Assembly (NCBI RefSeq): GCF_000231055.2 | Contig: NZ_CM001466.1 | Location: 1,254,400-1,318,399 of the forward strand | Length of the DNA stretch: 64,000 bases | DNA from: Saccharomonospora azurea NA-128 | GTDB taxonomy: Bacteria; Actinomycetota; Actinomycetes; Mycobacteriales; Pseudonocardiaceae | Reading direction: 5' to 3' | Shown here: positions 34,850-43,867 of the stretch, one piece after another | Layout of the letters: the number at the start of each line of letters is the position of its first letter | How positions within the stretch are numbered: the stretch's first letter is position 1 | Made by a program: the position numbers and the translations under genes | Notes under the pieces: model-generated | Databases searched by the model: none | The model's input: the letters and a program-made list of their open reading frames with translations, nothing else | What the model was told of the DNA's origin: nothing

Positions 34850-35590
34850 CTATCCCGGGTCGCCGACCGGCAGCGTGGCCTCGATGCCGGAGAGGACGCG
34901 CTGCAGTGTCCGTCCGAACCGCGTGTCGGCGTCGATCCGCGGTATGAGCGCCTCGGAGACGAAGCGCGTGAAGTAGGGGTACTCCCCGCTGCGGGACACG
35001 CAATCCACGTACTCGGTGAACTCGCGTTCGAGCTCCTCGTCGGCGCCGCAACGCGCGACGTCCCGCATCGTCAGCTCCTGTCGCACGTACCCGCCGACCC
35101 ACGTGCTCACGAGGAGAACGGTCTCCACCATCTCGTCGATGTCGAGCCCGAGGCCGTCGACGTACGCCATCGACCGCTCGAACTGCCGCAGCACGTGCGG
35201 CCCGAACGTGGGCCGGCTCTCCCACACGTGGAGCAGCCACGGGCGGGAGAGCAGCGCGCTGCGGTGAGCGTGGGCGAAGTCCCACAGATCCTGCCGCCAT
35301 CGCCCCGTGGGCTCGGGCCAGTCGTGGCGCGCGTACATGCGATCGGCCATGAGATCGAGGAGCGCGTCCTTGTTCGCCACGTACCGGTAGAGACTCATGG
35401 CCCCGGTGCCCAGCTCGGTGGCGACCCGGCGCATGGTGACCGCGTCGAGGCCCTCGTGGTCGGCGATCGTGATGGCGGCGTCGGCGATCCGGTCCCGGCT
35501 GTAGGCCGGTGCGGGTCCCCGAGCCGGCCGCGACGCGCGGGTCCACAACCGGATCCGCGCCCGCAGCGGCGACTCCCGACTCGTCCCCAT
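34850..35590 (-). CDS. TetR family regulator (TetR_C type) of the ABC exporter
   Basis: 246 residues, divergent from the ABC transporter genes. The N-terminal helix-turn-helix is in YSRDRIADAAITIADHEGLDAVTMRRVATELGTG with the SLYRYVANKDAL recognition end. The C-terminal domain resembles TetR_C regulators of antibiotic exporters and tailoring genes. It probably represses the exporter until a drug-like ligand binds. The 93-base gap to the exporter start would hold the operator; I see no clean palindrome there. Confidence 0.87.
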   Translation of the reverse strand: MGTSRESPLRARIRLWTRASRPARGPAPAYSRDRIADAAITIADHEGLDAVTMRRVATELGTGAMSLYRYVANKDALLDLMADRMYARHDWPEPTGRWRQDLWDFAHAHRSALLSRPWLLHVWESRPTFGPHVLRQFERSMAYVDGLGLDIDEMVETVLLVSTWVGGYVRQELTMRDVARCGADEELEREFTEYVDCVSRSGEYPYFTRFVSEALIPRIDADTRFGRTLQRVLSGIEATLPVGDPG

Positions 35591-35683
35591 GTCTCCTCAC
35601 GGCGCGAAGCCCGCAAACCTCGTTGCGTACGTTGTACTCGGTTGACTACCTTAGCCGCACACAGCTCAGACAGGGGGAGAAGC

Positions 35684-36664
35684 ATGTCGACATCACCCGG
35701 TGGCGCCATCGTCGTCGCCGAGGGAGTACACAAGAGATTCGGCGACACCCACGCGCTCGCGGGTCTGGACCTGACCGTGCCCGAGGGCACGGTGTACGGC
35801 CTGCTCGGGCCGAACGGTGCGGGCAAGAGCACCGCGGTCCGGGTCCTGACCACCCTCACCCGGCCCGACAGCGGGACCGTGACGGTCGCGGGGCACGACG
35901 TCGTGGCCGAACCCGCGGCGGTGCGCACCAAGATCGGTCTGGCGGGACAGCACGCCGCACTCGACGAAGGACTCACCGGCCGCGAGAACCTGCGCATCTT
36001 CGGCAAGCTCTTCCGCCTGAGCTCCGCGCAGGCCAAGGCGCGCGCCGACGAGCTGCTGGAACGCTTCGACCTCGCCCACGCCGGCGACCGGCTCGTCCGC
36101 ACCTACTCCGGCGGCATGCGGAGGCGGCTGGACCTCATCTCCAGCCTCATCGTGTCGCCGAAGGTGCTCTTCCTCGACGAACCGACGACGGGTCTCGATC
36201 CCCGCAGCCGCAACGAGATCTGGGCGACCGTGCGCGAGCTCGTCGACGAGGGCACCACCGTGTTGCTCACGACCCAGTACCTCGAAGAGGCCGACCAGCT
36301 CGCCGAGAACATCGCCGTCATCGACCACGGCACGGTGATCGCCTCCGGAACACCACACGATCTCAAGGCCCGGATCGGGGGCCGCCTCGACGTGGTCGTC
36401 CCCGACTCCGCCGAGTTGCCGGACGCGGCGACCGTGCTCGCCGCCCTCACGGGTTCGCGCACCGAACCCGCCGTCGACGTCGAACGCGCCCTGGTGTCGG
36501 TCTCGATCGGCACCGACACCGTCACGCTGCCCGAGGTGGTCCGCCACCTCGACCAGGCCGGGGTGAAGGCCGTCGACGTCGGCATCCGCCAACCCACACT
36601 GGACGAGGTGTTCCTGACTCTCACCGGCGAGTCGGACACCGCTGCGCAGGAGGCGAACCGGTGA
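35684..36664 (+). CDS. Drug-type ABC transporter ATP-binding protein (DrrA-like)
   Basis: Cytoplasmic ATPase of an exporter, 326 residues. Walker A GPNGAGKST, Q-loop AGQHAALDEGLTGRENL, signature YSGGMRRRLDL, Walker B VLFLDEPTTGLDPRSR, and the H-loop TTQYLEEADQLAENIAVI are intact. The C-terminal DrrA-type extension ends in QPTLDEVFLTLTG. The ATG start has AGGGGGAG upstream. It overlaps the permease gene by four bases (GTGA). A daunorubicin-like or lipid substrate is suggested by family only. Confidence 0.93.
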   Translation: MSTSPGGAIVVAEGVHKRFGDTHALAGLDLTVPEGTVYGLLGPNGAGKSTAVRVLTTLTRPDSGTVTVAGHDVVAEPAAVRTKIGLAGQHAALDEGLTGRENLRIFGKLFRLSSAQAKARADELLERFDLAHAGDRLVRTYSGGMRRRLDLISSLIVSPKVLFLDEPTTGLDPRSRNEIWATVRELVDEGTTVLLTTQYLEEADQLAENIAVIDHGTVIASGTPHDLKARIGGRLDVVVPDSAELPDAATVLAALTGSRTEPAVDVERALVSVSIGTDTVTLPEVVRHLDQAGVKAVDVGIRQPTLDEVFLTLTGESDTAAQEANR

Positions 36665-37497
36665 CCCAGTCGATCGACCACCCCACGACACCGGGAACGC
36701 CGACCTGGCGTTCGGCCCTGGCCGACGGCATGGCGATCCTGACCCGCAACCTGCTGAAACTGAAACACCAACCCGGCCAGATCGCCGCGACGTTCGCGTT
36801 CCCGCTGGTCTCGGTCGTGCTCTTCGGCTACGTCTTCGGCAGTGCGATCCCCATCCCCGGTGGGGGGAACTACCGCGAGTACCTGATGCCGGGCCTGTTC
36901 GTGATGAGCTCGGTGTTCGGCGTCATGAGTTCGCTCATGGTGATCGCCAAGGACAACGGGCTCGGTGTCATGGACCGGTACCGCTCCATGCCCATGGCTC
37001 GCTCGGCGGTCCCGTTCGGACAGACGGCGGCCGACCTGGTGATCGGTGCCGGCGGGCTCGCCGTCATGGCCGGGTGCGGCCTGCTCTTCGGCTGGAAGGC
37101 CCACAACGGTGTCCTCGCCACCCTCGCCGGATTCGGCATCATCCTGCTGCTGCAGTACGCGGTGTCGTGGGTCGGCGTCTACCTCGGGTCGCTCGCCAAG
37201 AACGAGGAGACCGCCGCCCGCATCGGCCCGCTCATCATGCCGATCACGATGATCTCGAACATCTTCGTTCCCACGGACGGCATGCCCGCCGTGCTGCAGA
37301 CGATCGCCGACTGGAACCCGGTCAGTGCCGCGACAGCGGCCTGCCGCGACCTGTTCGGCAACCCCGGTCTGCCCCTCTCCGAGGACGCGGCCTGGCCATT
37401 GCAGCACCCGGTGCTCGCGACGGTCGGCTGGTGCGTGGTGCTGCTGGCGGTGTTCGTCCCGCTGGCGGTTCGCAGGTTCCGTACCGCGGGCCTGTGA
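36661..37497 (+). CDS. ABC-2 type transporter permease (DrrB-like)
   Basis: 278-residue inner-membrane partner of the upstream ATPase, with about six hydrophobic segments, the first after a 40-residue cytoplasmic lead. The ABC-2 pattern shows in GNYREYLMPGLFVMSSVFGVMSS, RYRSMPMARSAVPFGQ and MPITMISNIFVPTDGMPAVLQTIADWNPV, the latter being the conserved external loop. GTG 36661 overlaps the ATPase stop, so translation is coupled. The gene ends against the convergent ftsI. Confidence 0.92.
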   Translation: MTQSIDHPTTPGTPTWRSALADGMAILTRNLLKLKHQPGQIAATFAFPLVSVVLFGYVFGSAIPIPGGGNYREYLMPGLFVMSSVFGVMSSLMVIAKDNGLGVMDRYRSMPMARSAVPFGQTAADLVIGAGGLAVMAGCGLLFGWKAHNGVLATLAGFGIILLLQYAVSWVGVYLGSLAKNEETAARIGPLIMPITMISNIFVPTDGMPAVLQTIADWNPVSAATAACRDLFGNPGLPLSEDAAWPLQHPVLATVGWCVVLLAVFVPLAVRRFRTAGL

Positions 37498-37503
37498 GGC
37501 GCC

Positions 37504-37550
37504 CCGCGGGTGAAGCCGGTCGGGACTCACCGCACCAGCTTCACCCGCGG
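37504..37550. terminator. 13-bp stem terminator overlapping the ftsI 3' end
   Basis: Perfect inverted repeat 37504-37516 with 37538-37550, loop of 21 bases. It starts six bases after the permease stop. The right arm is coding sequence for the last residues of FtsI, so the stem serves the rightward permease transcript and may also end the leftward one. Confidence 0.65.
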
Positions 37551-39440
37551 CCCGGACTCCTCCGAGACCGGGATGTTGTACCGCTGTGCGAGGTACGAGG
37601 CGATCTCGGCGTACAACGCGCCCGCCGAACTGCCCCCCGGGATCGTGGTGTCGGGAGCGTCCAGCCAGATCCCGACCACGAACCGCGGCTCGTCGGCAGG
37701 CAGGATGCCCGCGAACGTGATGTTGTGCAGCCGGTTGCTGTACCTGCCGGTCTCGGGGTCGACCTGCTGACCCGTGCCCGTCTTCCCGGACACCTGGTAG
37801 CCCTCCAGCGCGGCCTCGGGCGCGGTGCCGCTGTAGGCGTAGTCACCGCCCTGCGTCGTGGCGCGCAGCATGTTCTTCACCGTGTCGGCCGTCTTGGCAT
37901 CCGTCACGCGGACCGACTCGGGCGCGGGCTCAGGGATCCTGCGTCCGTCCGGGGTGACCTTGGCCTTGACCACGCGTGGTTCGACGCGGACACCGCCGTT
38001 GGCGATGGCTTGGTACATGCTCGTCATCTGCACGACCGTCATCGACAGTCCCTGTCCGATCGGGAGATTCCCGTACGTCGTTCCCGACCACTGGTCGCGT
38101 GGAGGGACGTATCCCGGGCTCTCTCCCGGGAGCCCGATCCCGGTGCGCTGGCCGCCTCCGAACTTCTTCAGCGTCGACAGGAACCGGTCGGGGCCCACCT
38201 GGTCCGCGAGCATCAGGGTGCCCACGTTGGACGACTTCGCGAAGATGCCGGTGACCGTGAAGTCCTGCGTCGCGTGAGACCACGCGTCGTGCACGGTGTG
38301 GTCGGCGACCCGCATCGACCCGGGCACCGCGAGCGTCGTCTCGGGCTTGGCCACACCCGCCTCGATCGCCGCCGTCGCAGTGACGATCTTCGCGACCGAA
38401 CCGGGCTCGAACGGCGTGGACACCGCGGGATTGCCCATGTCGTCGGCCGACGCCGGCGGCTCGTTGGGGTTGAACGTCCGGTGGTTGGCGAGCGCGTACA
38501 CCTCGCCCGTGTGTGCATCGAGGATCACCGCGCTGCCGCCCTTGGCCTCCACCTTCTCCACGTAGGCGGCCAGACTGCGCTGCAACTCGTACTGCACGTC
38601 GGAATCGATCGTCAACTCCAGGTTCGAACCGGGAGTGGCAGGCTGCATGTCCCGTTCCGTGCCCGGGATGACCACGTCGCCGCCCTGCGCCGTGTCGACG
38701 ATCTGCCTCCCGGGAGTACCGACGAGATCGTCGTCACGGTAGGACTCCAGACCGGCGAGCCCGTGCAGGTTGTGTTCCGACACGTCCTCGCTGTCGGTAC
38801 GCCAGTTCGCGTAGCCGACGATGTTCGCGGCGACCTCCTCGCCCGGGTACACGCGTTTGGCCCGCTTCTCGTACCCGATCTCCGGATACTTCTCGCTGAT
38901 CGCCTCGGCCACCGACGGTTCGACGTCGTCGACGAGATAGGTGAAACTCGCGTCCTTGTGGAAGGCGGCGAGCAGTTCGTCCTCGGTGACCAGGTCGGGG
39001 ACCCGGCCCGCGATGTGGTCGGCGATCTCGGCCGCCCGCGTGTCGAAGTTCTCGCCCGACTCCGGCTTCTCGCGCGCGTACTCCTCCCACGTCAGCCGCA
39101 TCTGGCGCAGGTTCACCCACAGCCGCCGGGTCTCCACGCTGAACGCGAGCTCCGCGCCGTTTCGGTCCAGTATGGACCCCCGCTCCGCGGGGATGTCGAC
39201 GATCGTCGTGCGCTGCCGTTCGGCGCGTTCGGACAGTGCTGACGCCTCGAAAGCCTGGATGTGGACCAGTTTCAGCCCGGCGGCCACCAGCACGATGGTG
39301 AGGACGATGCGTCCCGCCACGAACCTGTTGCGGTTGTTGCGCACCGTGGTGGCCGAGCGGTTCCTGCGCGCTCGCACCGAATACGTCCGGTGTGGCCCAC
39401 GACCCGATTGGACCCCTCGTGTGCCGCGCTGCGCCGGCAT
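37527..39440 (-). CDS. ftsI: Septal peptidoglycan transpeptidase (PBP, FtsI/PbpB)
   Basis: Class B penicillin-binding protein that cross-links septal peptidoglycan. 637 residues: Arg-rich cytoplasmic tail, one membrane anchor at about 43-60, a dimerisation domain, then the transpeptidase. Active-site motifs are in order: SxxK at Ser348-Lys351 (EPGSVAK), SxN at Ser403-Asn405, and KTG at 553-555. The gene is last of the mraZ-rsmH-ftsL-ftsI run, 42 bases after ftsL. The expected next gene, murE, is not downstream: the convergent ABC exporter sits there instead. Confidence 0.95.
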   Translation of the reverse strand: MPAQRGTRGVQSGRGPHRTYSVRARRNRSATTVRNNRNRFVAGRIVLTIVLVAAGLKLVHIQAFEASALSERAERQRTTIVDIPAERGSILDRNGAELAFSVETRRLWVNLRQMRLTWEEYAREKPESGENFDTRAAEIADHIAGRVPDLVTEDELLAAFHKDASFTYLVDDVEPSVAEAISEKYPEIGYEKRAKRVYPGEEVAANIVGYANWRTDSEDVSEHNLHGLAGLESYRDDDLVGTPGRQIVDTAQGGDVVIPGTERDMQPATPGSNLELTIDSDVQYELQRSLAAYVEKVEAKGGSAVILDAHTGEVYALANHRTFNPNEPPASADDMGNPAVSTPFEPGSVAKIVTATAAIEAGVAKPETTLAVPGSMRVADHTVHDAWSHATQDFTVTGIFAKSSNVGTLMLADQVGPDRFLSTLKKFGGGQRTGIGLPGESPGYVPPRDQWSGTTYGNLPIGQGLSMTVVQMTSMYQAIANGGVRVEPRVVKAKVTPDGRRIPEPAPESVRVTDAKTADTVKNMLRATTQGGDYAYSGTAPEAALEGYQVSGKTGTGQQVDPETGRYSNRLHNITFAGILPADEPRFVVGIWLDAPDTTIPGGSSAGALYAEIASYLAQRYNIPVSEESGPRVKLVR

Positions 39441-39482
39441 CGCCGTTCTCCCCTCACCACGTGCGTGCGTCGCCCCGCACCG

Positions 39483-40040
39483 TCACCGCTCGTCCCGCTC
39501 CTCACCGGACCGTTGCGGCTTTCGCTCCGGGGCCTTGGCCTCGACAGGTTCTCCGACCACCGACAGCGAGCCGTCCTCCCGGACGACCAGCCGCGCGGGG
39601 TTACCCGCGGGGACCATGCCCAACCCCTCCGCGCGTTCGGCCAGTGACGCCGGTGACTGCAACTGTCCCACCTCGCGGCGCAGTTGTTCGGCACGTTCGA
39701 CGAGCTGGGCGTTGCGCTCCTTCAACCGTTCCAGGCGGTAGGAGTCGGCGATGGCCTGTGTGGACAGCCACAGTGAGGCCGCCACGCCGCAGAGCATGAG
39801 TGCCATGAGCACGATGACGAACGTGGCCCGCGATTTCGGCCAGTTCTGGAGCCCGCGCCGCGCGACCCTGCCCTGACCAGTCCTGTTCTGGGGCGACGTG
39901 CGCTCCGACCGTCGGGCGTAGGCTCGCTTGCCCGCGACACTGCGGCCGCCGCCCGACTTCGTGGCGGAGGTCGTGGACGCGGTGCCCTGGGCCGCCGTGC
40001 GGTTCGTCGACGAGGGCTTGCGGCGAGTGGGTACCGTCAC
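39483..40040 (-). CDS. ftsL: FtsL-like cell division protein
   Basis: Bitopic divisome protein of 185 residues, equivalent to Rv2164c by position. The N-terminal cytoplasmic tail (1-70) is basic and low complexity. There is one membrane helix at about 73-93, then a coiled coil ([30 protein letters not shown]) with leucine heptads, and a charged C-terminal tail. ATG 40040 overlaps the rsmH stop by four bases. The family is poorly conserved, so the identity rests on topology and position. Confidence 0.88.
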   Translation of the reverse strand: MTVPTRRKPSSTNRTAAQGTASTTSATKSGGGRSVAGKRAYARRSERTSPQNRTGQGRVARRGLQNWPKSRATFVIVLMALMLCGVAASLWLSTQAIADSYRLERLKERNAQLVERAEQLRREVGQLQSPASLAERAEGLGMVPAGNPARLVVREDGSLSVVGEPVEAKAPERKPQRSGEERDER

Positions 40041-41038
40041 GTGTCGTCTCCCCTCTTCTCCGCCGCCCGCAGCCGGACCGACGCCGCGCGGGGATTACGC
40101 CGGATCTCCTCCTCGCCGGCCTTCTCGGCGCCCCGGGTCAGCAACCGCAGTTCGGGCCCGTGGCCGGGCAACTCCACGGGCAGTCCCTCCGGCGTGCGCG
40201 AGGTCGCCGCCTTCGCCAACGCCTGCTTGACGATGCGGTCCTCCAGCGAGTGGTAGGACTCGACGACGATGCGGCCTCCCTCGGCCAGTGCCGAGATCGC
40301 TGCCGGCACCGCCTCGCGCAGGATGTCGAGCTCGCCGTTCACCTCGATGCGCAAGGCCTGGAACGTGCGCTTCGCGGGGTGCCCACCGGTGCGTCGGCTC
40401 GGCGCGGGCACGGTGTCGTACAGCAGACGCACCAGCCGCTCACTGGTGTCGAACGGTCGCCGCTGCCGCTCGGTCGCGATCGCCTTCGCGATGCGGCGGG
40501 CGAACTTCTCCTCCCCATAGTCCCGGAGGATGCGGGTGAGATCGTCGATCGAGTAGGTGTTGAGCACGTCCGCCGCGGTCGGACCGGTCGTCGGGTCCAT
40601 CCGCATGTCCAGCGGCGCGTCCCGCGCGTATGCGAAGCCCCTCTCGTCGAGGTCGAGCTGCATCGACGACACACCGAGGTCCATGAGTACACCGTCGACC
40701 GACGGCAGGCCGAGGTCGGCGAGGACGTCGGGAATGCGGTGGTAGACGGTGTGCACGAACCGCACCCGGTCGCCGTGGCGGGCGAGCCGACGCCGCGACC
40801 GCTCCAGAGCCTCGGGATCGCGGTCCAGACCGATCACCCGGAGACGGGGGAAGTGGTCGAGCAGCGCGTCGGTATGGCCACCGAGTCCCAACGTGGCGTC
40901 GATGAGAACGGCCTCACGGTCGGCGACCGCGGGCTCGAACAACTCCAGGACCCGCTCGACCAGCACAGGCAGGTGCGTCGCGTCGGGTGTGGAGCCGGGC
41001 GTGGAGTCACGGTCGGCGCTCTCGCCGCTGTCGGTCAC
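40037..41038 (-). CDS. rsmH: 16S rRNA (cytosine1402-N4)-methyltransferase
   Basis: AdoMet-dependent methylase that acts on C1402 in the decoding centre. 333 residues: [13 protein letters not shown] start, AdoMet loop [34 protein letters not shown] with the inserted helical domain, then [15 protein letters not shown] and [14 protein letters not shown]. All expected motifs are present. It follows mraZ after a 128-base gap with a strong hairpin, and its stop overlaps ftsL (ATGA). Confidence 0.95.
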   Translation of the reverse strand: MTDSGESADRDSTPGSTPDATHLPVLVERVLELFEPAVADREAVLIDATLGLGGHTDALLDHFPRLRVIGLDRDPEALERSRRRLARHGDRVRFVHTVYHRIPDVLADLGLPSVDGVLMDLGVSSMQLDLDERGFAYARDAPLDMRMDPTTGPTAADVLNTYSIDDLTRILRDYGEEKFARRIAKAIATERQRRPFDTSERLVRLLYDTVPAPSRRTGGHPAKRTFQALRIEVNGELDILREAVPAAISALAEGGRIVVESYHSLEDRIVKQALAKAATSRTPEGLPVELPGHGPELRLLTRGAEKAGEEEIRRNPRAASVRLRAAEKRGDDT

Positions 41039-41095
41039 GACATCCCTCTCTCATCGTCGTCGGTCCTCGGTACCTCCATCCTCCAAGAAACAGGA

Positions 41096-41167
41096 ACCGG
41101 ATGGCGTCAGGTTGCGGACCTGACACCGGGGAAGTTGCATCAGGGCCGCAGCCTCACGCCATCCGGT
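41096..41167 (-). other. Structured spacer between mraZ and rsmH
   Basis: A 12-bp perfect stem joins 41096-41107 with 41156-41167, the right arm beginning at the mraZ stop codon. Within the enclosed 48 bases a second 7-bp hairpin (41106-41112 with 41118-41124, loop of 5) is possible, sharing two bases with the outer arm, so the folds partly compete. On the leftward mRNA it lies just after mraZ and 58 bases before rsmH. It could be an attenuator, a processing site or a partial terminator. Confidence 0.45.
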
Positions 41168-41598
41168 CAGAACAAGCCGGGAAGGATCTCCTCCTGCGCG
41201 CTCGCGTAACTGTCCTCGTGTTTCTCCAGGTAGGTCTCCCAGGTTCGAGCGTCCCAGATCTCGAGCCGGGTGATCGCGCCGATCACCACGCACTCCTTCG
41301 TGAGTCCGGCATAGCGACGGAGCTCCGGGGCGATGGCGATACGGCCCTGCCCGTCGGGACGTTGCTCGTCGGTACCTGCGAAGAGGTACCGCTGGTAGGC
41401 CCGCACCGCCTCGTTGGTGAAGGGCGCTTCCGCCACCTTGCGGGCCAGCTGTTCGAACTCGGCGCGCGGGAACACGAAGAGGCAGTGGTCCTGTCCCTTG
41501 GTGATCATCAGCCCACCTGCCAGCGCGTCGCGGAACTTCGCAGGCAGCGTGAGCCGCCCCTTGTCGTCCAGCTTCGGAGTGTGGGTGCCGAGAAACAC
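41167..41598 (-). CDS. mraZ: Transcriptional regulator MraZ
   Basis: DNA-binding repressor of the division/cell-wall cluster. 143 residues made of two SpoVT-AbrB half-domains: [23 protein letters not shown] at the start and [20 protein letters not shown] near 85-105. GTG 41598 is set by GGGAGGTGGAGG upstream and by the family N-terminus. Three GTGG repeats at 10-base spacing lie 75-100 bases before it and are its likely own operator. Confidence 0.95.
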   Translation of the reverse strand: MFLGTHTPKLDDKGRLTLPAKFRDALAGGLMITKGQDHCLFVFPRAEFEQLARKVAEAPFTNEAVRAYQRYLFAGTDEQRPDGQGRIAIAPELRRYAGLTKECVVIGAITRLEIWDARTWETYLEKHEDSYASAQEEILPGLF

Positions 41599-41672
41599 CG
41601 GCCTCCACCTCCCTACCGACCAGCGCCCGGACCCCGCGGTCCCTCGAGATCGGCTATGGAGCGTCCCTGCCG

Positions 41673-41702
41673 CCCCACTGGTCACCACCGTACCCCACTT
41701 TA
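41673..41702 (-). promoter_or_regulatory. mraZ promoter with three MraZ boxes
   Basis: Read on the minus strand, GTGG begins at 41698, 41688 and 41678, giving three direct repeats (GTGGGG, GTGGTG, GTGGGG) exactly 10 bases apart. MraZ is known to bind TGGG-type repeats with 10-base periodicity. A -10-like TAAAGT (41702-41697) overlaps the first box, so bound MraZ would block RNA polymerase. Confidence 0.7.
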
Positions 41703-41914
41703 AACCACAGTCAACGCCGAAGCGCTCACTTTCGGGCCATACCAACGAAGTTTGCGCTGGTCACGGACGTGTGTCCACAGTGGGGTGCCGCGAGGGCGTC
41801 GCCGCGCAGGGTGACACCGGATCGATGCGTCCGGCCATTCGTCCGGCCACTGTCGACCCGCCTCGGCGCTTTCGCGGACCGTTCCCGTGGGGCCGCGTGG
41901 GAGGGACGCCTCGC

Positions 41915-42682
41915 CTACGCACCGACGCGAAGACCGGCCTCCTCGACGAGATCCGCCAGCCTCGCGGCGATCCTCGGCGGGTCCGCGGGCACGAGGCTCG
42001 ACCACGACTCCCCGGCCCGGCCTTTTGCGACCGTCCCGAGGTAGCCGCCCTCGTCGGTCACGAACCAACTCACCCCGCCGATACGGCGGAGGTGTTCCCC
42101 GCTCCTGACCCGCACGGAGAACTGCCCGGCGGCCAGCACCGGCCGGGACTGCACGGCCAACGCCTCCCGCGCCTGCTGCTCGAACACCCGCGCACGCCGG
42201 GTCGCCGACTGCTCCACCGCGGCGTCCGCCACGCCGACCAGGGCCGACGCGGGCAGGCTGACGCCCATGCCGGGACCGCTGGCGAAGTCGGGAAGAATAC
42301 CGACGACGCCATCGAACACCTCACCGGGCCGGATGGCCGTCAGCGCGATCGTGCGTCGAGGCTGCACGGCGAGCACGCCCCGGTCGGCCGACACCGCGGC
42401 GACCGCACGCAAGGGCTCGGGCACGGCCAGATCGACCATCGCCTCGCACTCGACGACCAGCGGAGCGTGCGCGAGCAGGTCGATGCGCTCCCGCAGAGCG
42501 GGAACCAACTCCGGACCACGCACCAGATCGCGTTCGGCGAGGTTGGCGTACACCTCGGCGCGGATGCGGACGCGTTCCTGCTCCGTGTGTCCCACGCTGT
42601 GCACGGCCAGCACACCCGGCCGGCCGGTGTGCCCGAGGTCGGACCACAGGATGTCGAAAGCGGACGCCGACACCCTGATCAC
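41915..42682 (-). CDS. ESX secretion-associated protein EspG family
   Basis: 255 residues, start GTG 42682 overlapping the stop of the PPE-like gene (GTGA). EspG proteins are cytosolic chaperones that hold PE/PPE substrates for type VII secretion. The EspG-like pattern is seen in the N-terminal VSASAFDILWSDLGH and the regular beta/alpha alternation. The C-terminal strand segment SGEHLRRIGGVSWFVTDEGGYLGTV and a terminal helix end the fold. No ESX core gene is in this window. The partner is likely the PPE-like protein just upstream. Confidence 0.78.
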   Translation of the reverse strand: MIRVSASAFDILWSDLGHTGRPGVLAVHSVGHTEQERVRIRAEVYANLAERDLVRGPELVPALRERIDLLAHAPLVVECEAMVDLAVPEPLRAVAAVSADRGVLAVQPRRTIALTAIRPGEVFDGVVGILPDFASGPGMGVSLPASALVGVADAAVEQSATRRARVFEQQAREALAVQSRPVLAAGQFSVRVRSGEHLRRIGGVSWFVTDEGGYLGTVAKGRAGESWSSLVPADPPRIAARLADLVEEAGLRVGA

Positions 42683-43293
42683 ACCGGGACCGACCTTCCG
42701 ACCGCCGACGCCGGACCGTCGCCGCGCGGCTCTCCCGAACTCCGAGTCAACGTCGGCGGCTCGGGGAACCTCGCGTCGGGCACGGCCTCGCCGAGCGTGG
42801 TGTCCCGCGCGTACATCACGTCGATCGCGCGCTGACGGGCCTGCTCGGCCTCGTCCCGGCGCGCCGCCATCGACTCGGACAACCCCACGAGCTGCCACAC
42901 GTCGCCGCTGGCGACGGCGTCGCGGATGAGCGCCCCCGCGTCGTACGGTACGGGCTCGGGCATCTCGGCTCTCGCCCTGGCGGCGGCCTCGGCCTGCACC
43001 GCCACCGCCTCGCTCACCGCCTCCGAGAGTCCCGCGGCCTGCTGCGACCAGGTCGCCGCGTCGTGCACCACCGCCCGCAGCGCCTCCGCGGCGGCCCCCT
43101 GCCACGCGCTCTCACTACGGCGCGACAGGTCCGCGAGCAGATCGCCCGCCTCGCGGAGTCCGTTGGCGAGTTCGTTCCACTCCCGACTGATCTCCCCGGC
43201 CGCCACCGGGTCGTTGCCCTCGCCCACTTCCGTGTACATCTGCTCGTGGCTGTACGACTCGTATCGGCGGTCGGCGGCGGGTTTCGCGGTCAT
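42679..43293 (-). CDS. PPE/WXG100-like helical protein
   Basis: 204 residues, mostly alpha-helical. A WQG turn (Trp64-Gly66, in ESAWQGAAAEALRAV) sits between two helices, as in WXG100 and PPE secretion substrates. The C-terminal third is Pro/Arg/Glu-rich and flexible. ATG 43293 overlaps the DUF3558 stop by four bases; the longer frame to 43431 reads into that gene. Operon order places it between the DUF3558 lipoprotein and the EspG-like chaperone. Export through a type VII system encoded elsewhere is the simplest reading. Confidence 0.7.
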   Translation of the reverse strand: MTAKPAADRRYESYSHEQMYTEVGEGNDPVAAGEISREWNELANGLREAGDLLADLSRRSESAWQGAAAEALRAVVHDAATWSQQAAGLSEAVSEAVAVQAEAAARARAEMPEPVPYDAGALIRDAVASGDVWQLVGLSESMAARRDEAEQARQRAIDVMYARDTTLGEAVPDARFPEPPTLTRSSGEPRGDGPASAVGRSVPV

Positions 43294-43859
43294 GTCAGCT
43301 CCGGCTCGATCAGTTCGGCCACCGTGGTGGCGCGCTCGCAGGCCTCGTCCGTGTCCTGGAAGTCGGCCATGGTGACGTCGACGTGGACGGTGCGTGCTCC
43401 CGGTCGTTCGACCGACACCGTCAACGAACACGTACCGTCGTCGAGGTCGGGGTCGGCGACGCGCACGGCGGCGAGCTCACCCACCCGCACGTCCTCGGCG
43501 TGGGGAACACGCTCGCGCACCGACGGGAGGTCGGCGCGTTCGTCCACGGTCACCGTGACACCGAACGCCCCGGGCTGGACGTAGTCGCACGCCTGGGACC
43601 CGGCCACGGTGGTGTGTTCCCCGGGCCCGCTCAGCCCTGCCGACGACCGCTGCTGCGCGCCGAGCAACGCGCACGGGTCGAGCCCGAGCTCCTCCGCCGT
43701 GCTCGTCGGCGACGCCGTCGGGACGGCCGCCGTTCCCGCGTCGGCCGCTCCCGCGGCCTCCCCGGAGGCTCCGGACTGACGTGGCGACACACCGCACCCC
43801 GCGGTCGCCAGGACGACGACCACCAGGACCGGCACGAGTCGGAGCCCGAACGCGCGCAC
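43290..43859 (-). CDS. DUF3558 lipoprotein
   Basis: 189-residue secreted lipoprotein common in Pseudonocardiaceae. The signal peptide (1-21) has an LRLVPVLVVVVLATAGC lipobox with Cys22. After a short Ala/Ser/Thr linker comes the DUF3558 domain: LGLDPCALLGAQQRSSAGL, the CDYVQPGAFGVTVTVDE strand, and a C-terminal helix with CERATTVAELIEP. Three further cysteines could form disulfides. The GTG start is 8 bases after the WXG-size gene. DUF3558 function is unknown. Confidence 0.85.
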   Translation of the reverse strand: MRAFGLRLVPVLVVVVLATAGCGVSPRQSGASGEAAGAADAGTAAVPTASPTSTAEELGLDPCALLGAQQRSSAGLSGPGEHTTVAGSQACDYVQPGAFGVTVTVDERADLPSVRERVPHAEDVRVGELAAVRVADPDLDDGTCSLTVSVERPGARTVHVDVTMADFQDTDEACERATTVAELIEPELT

Positions 43860-43867
43860 GCGGAGGA

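Noticed and set aside
35591-35683. Operator palindrome between the TetR gene and the ABC exporter
   Set aside because: The sequence around the CGTACG has only partial symmetry, so I do not call a site although one is expected here.
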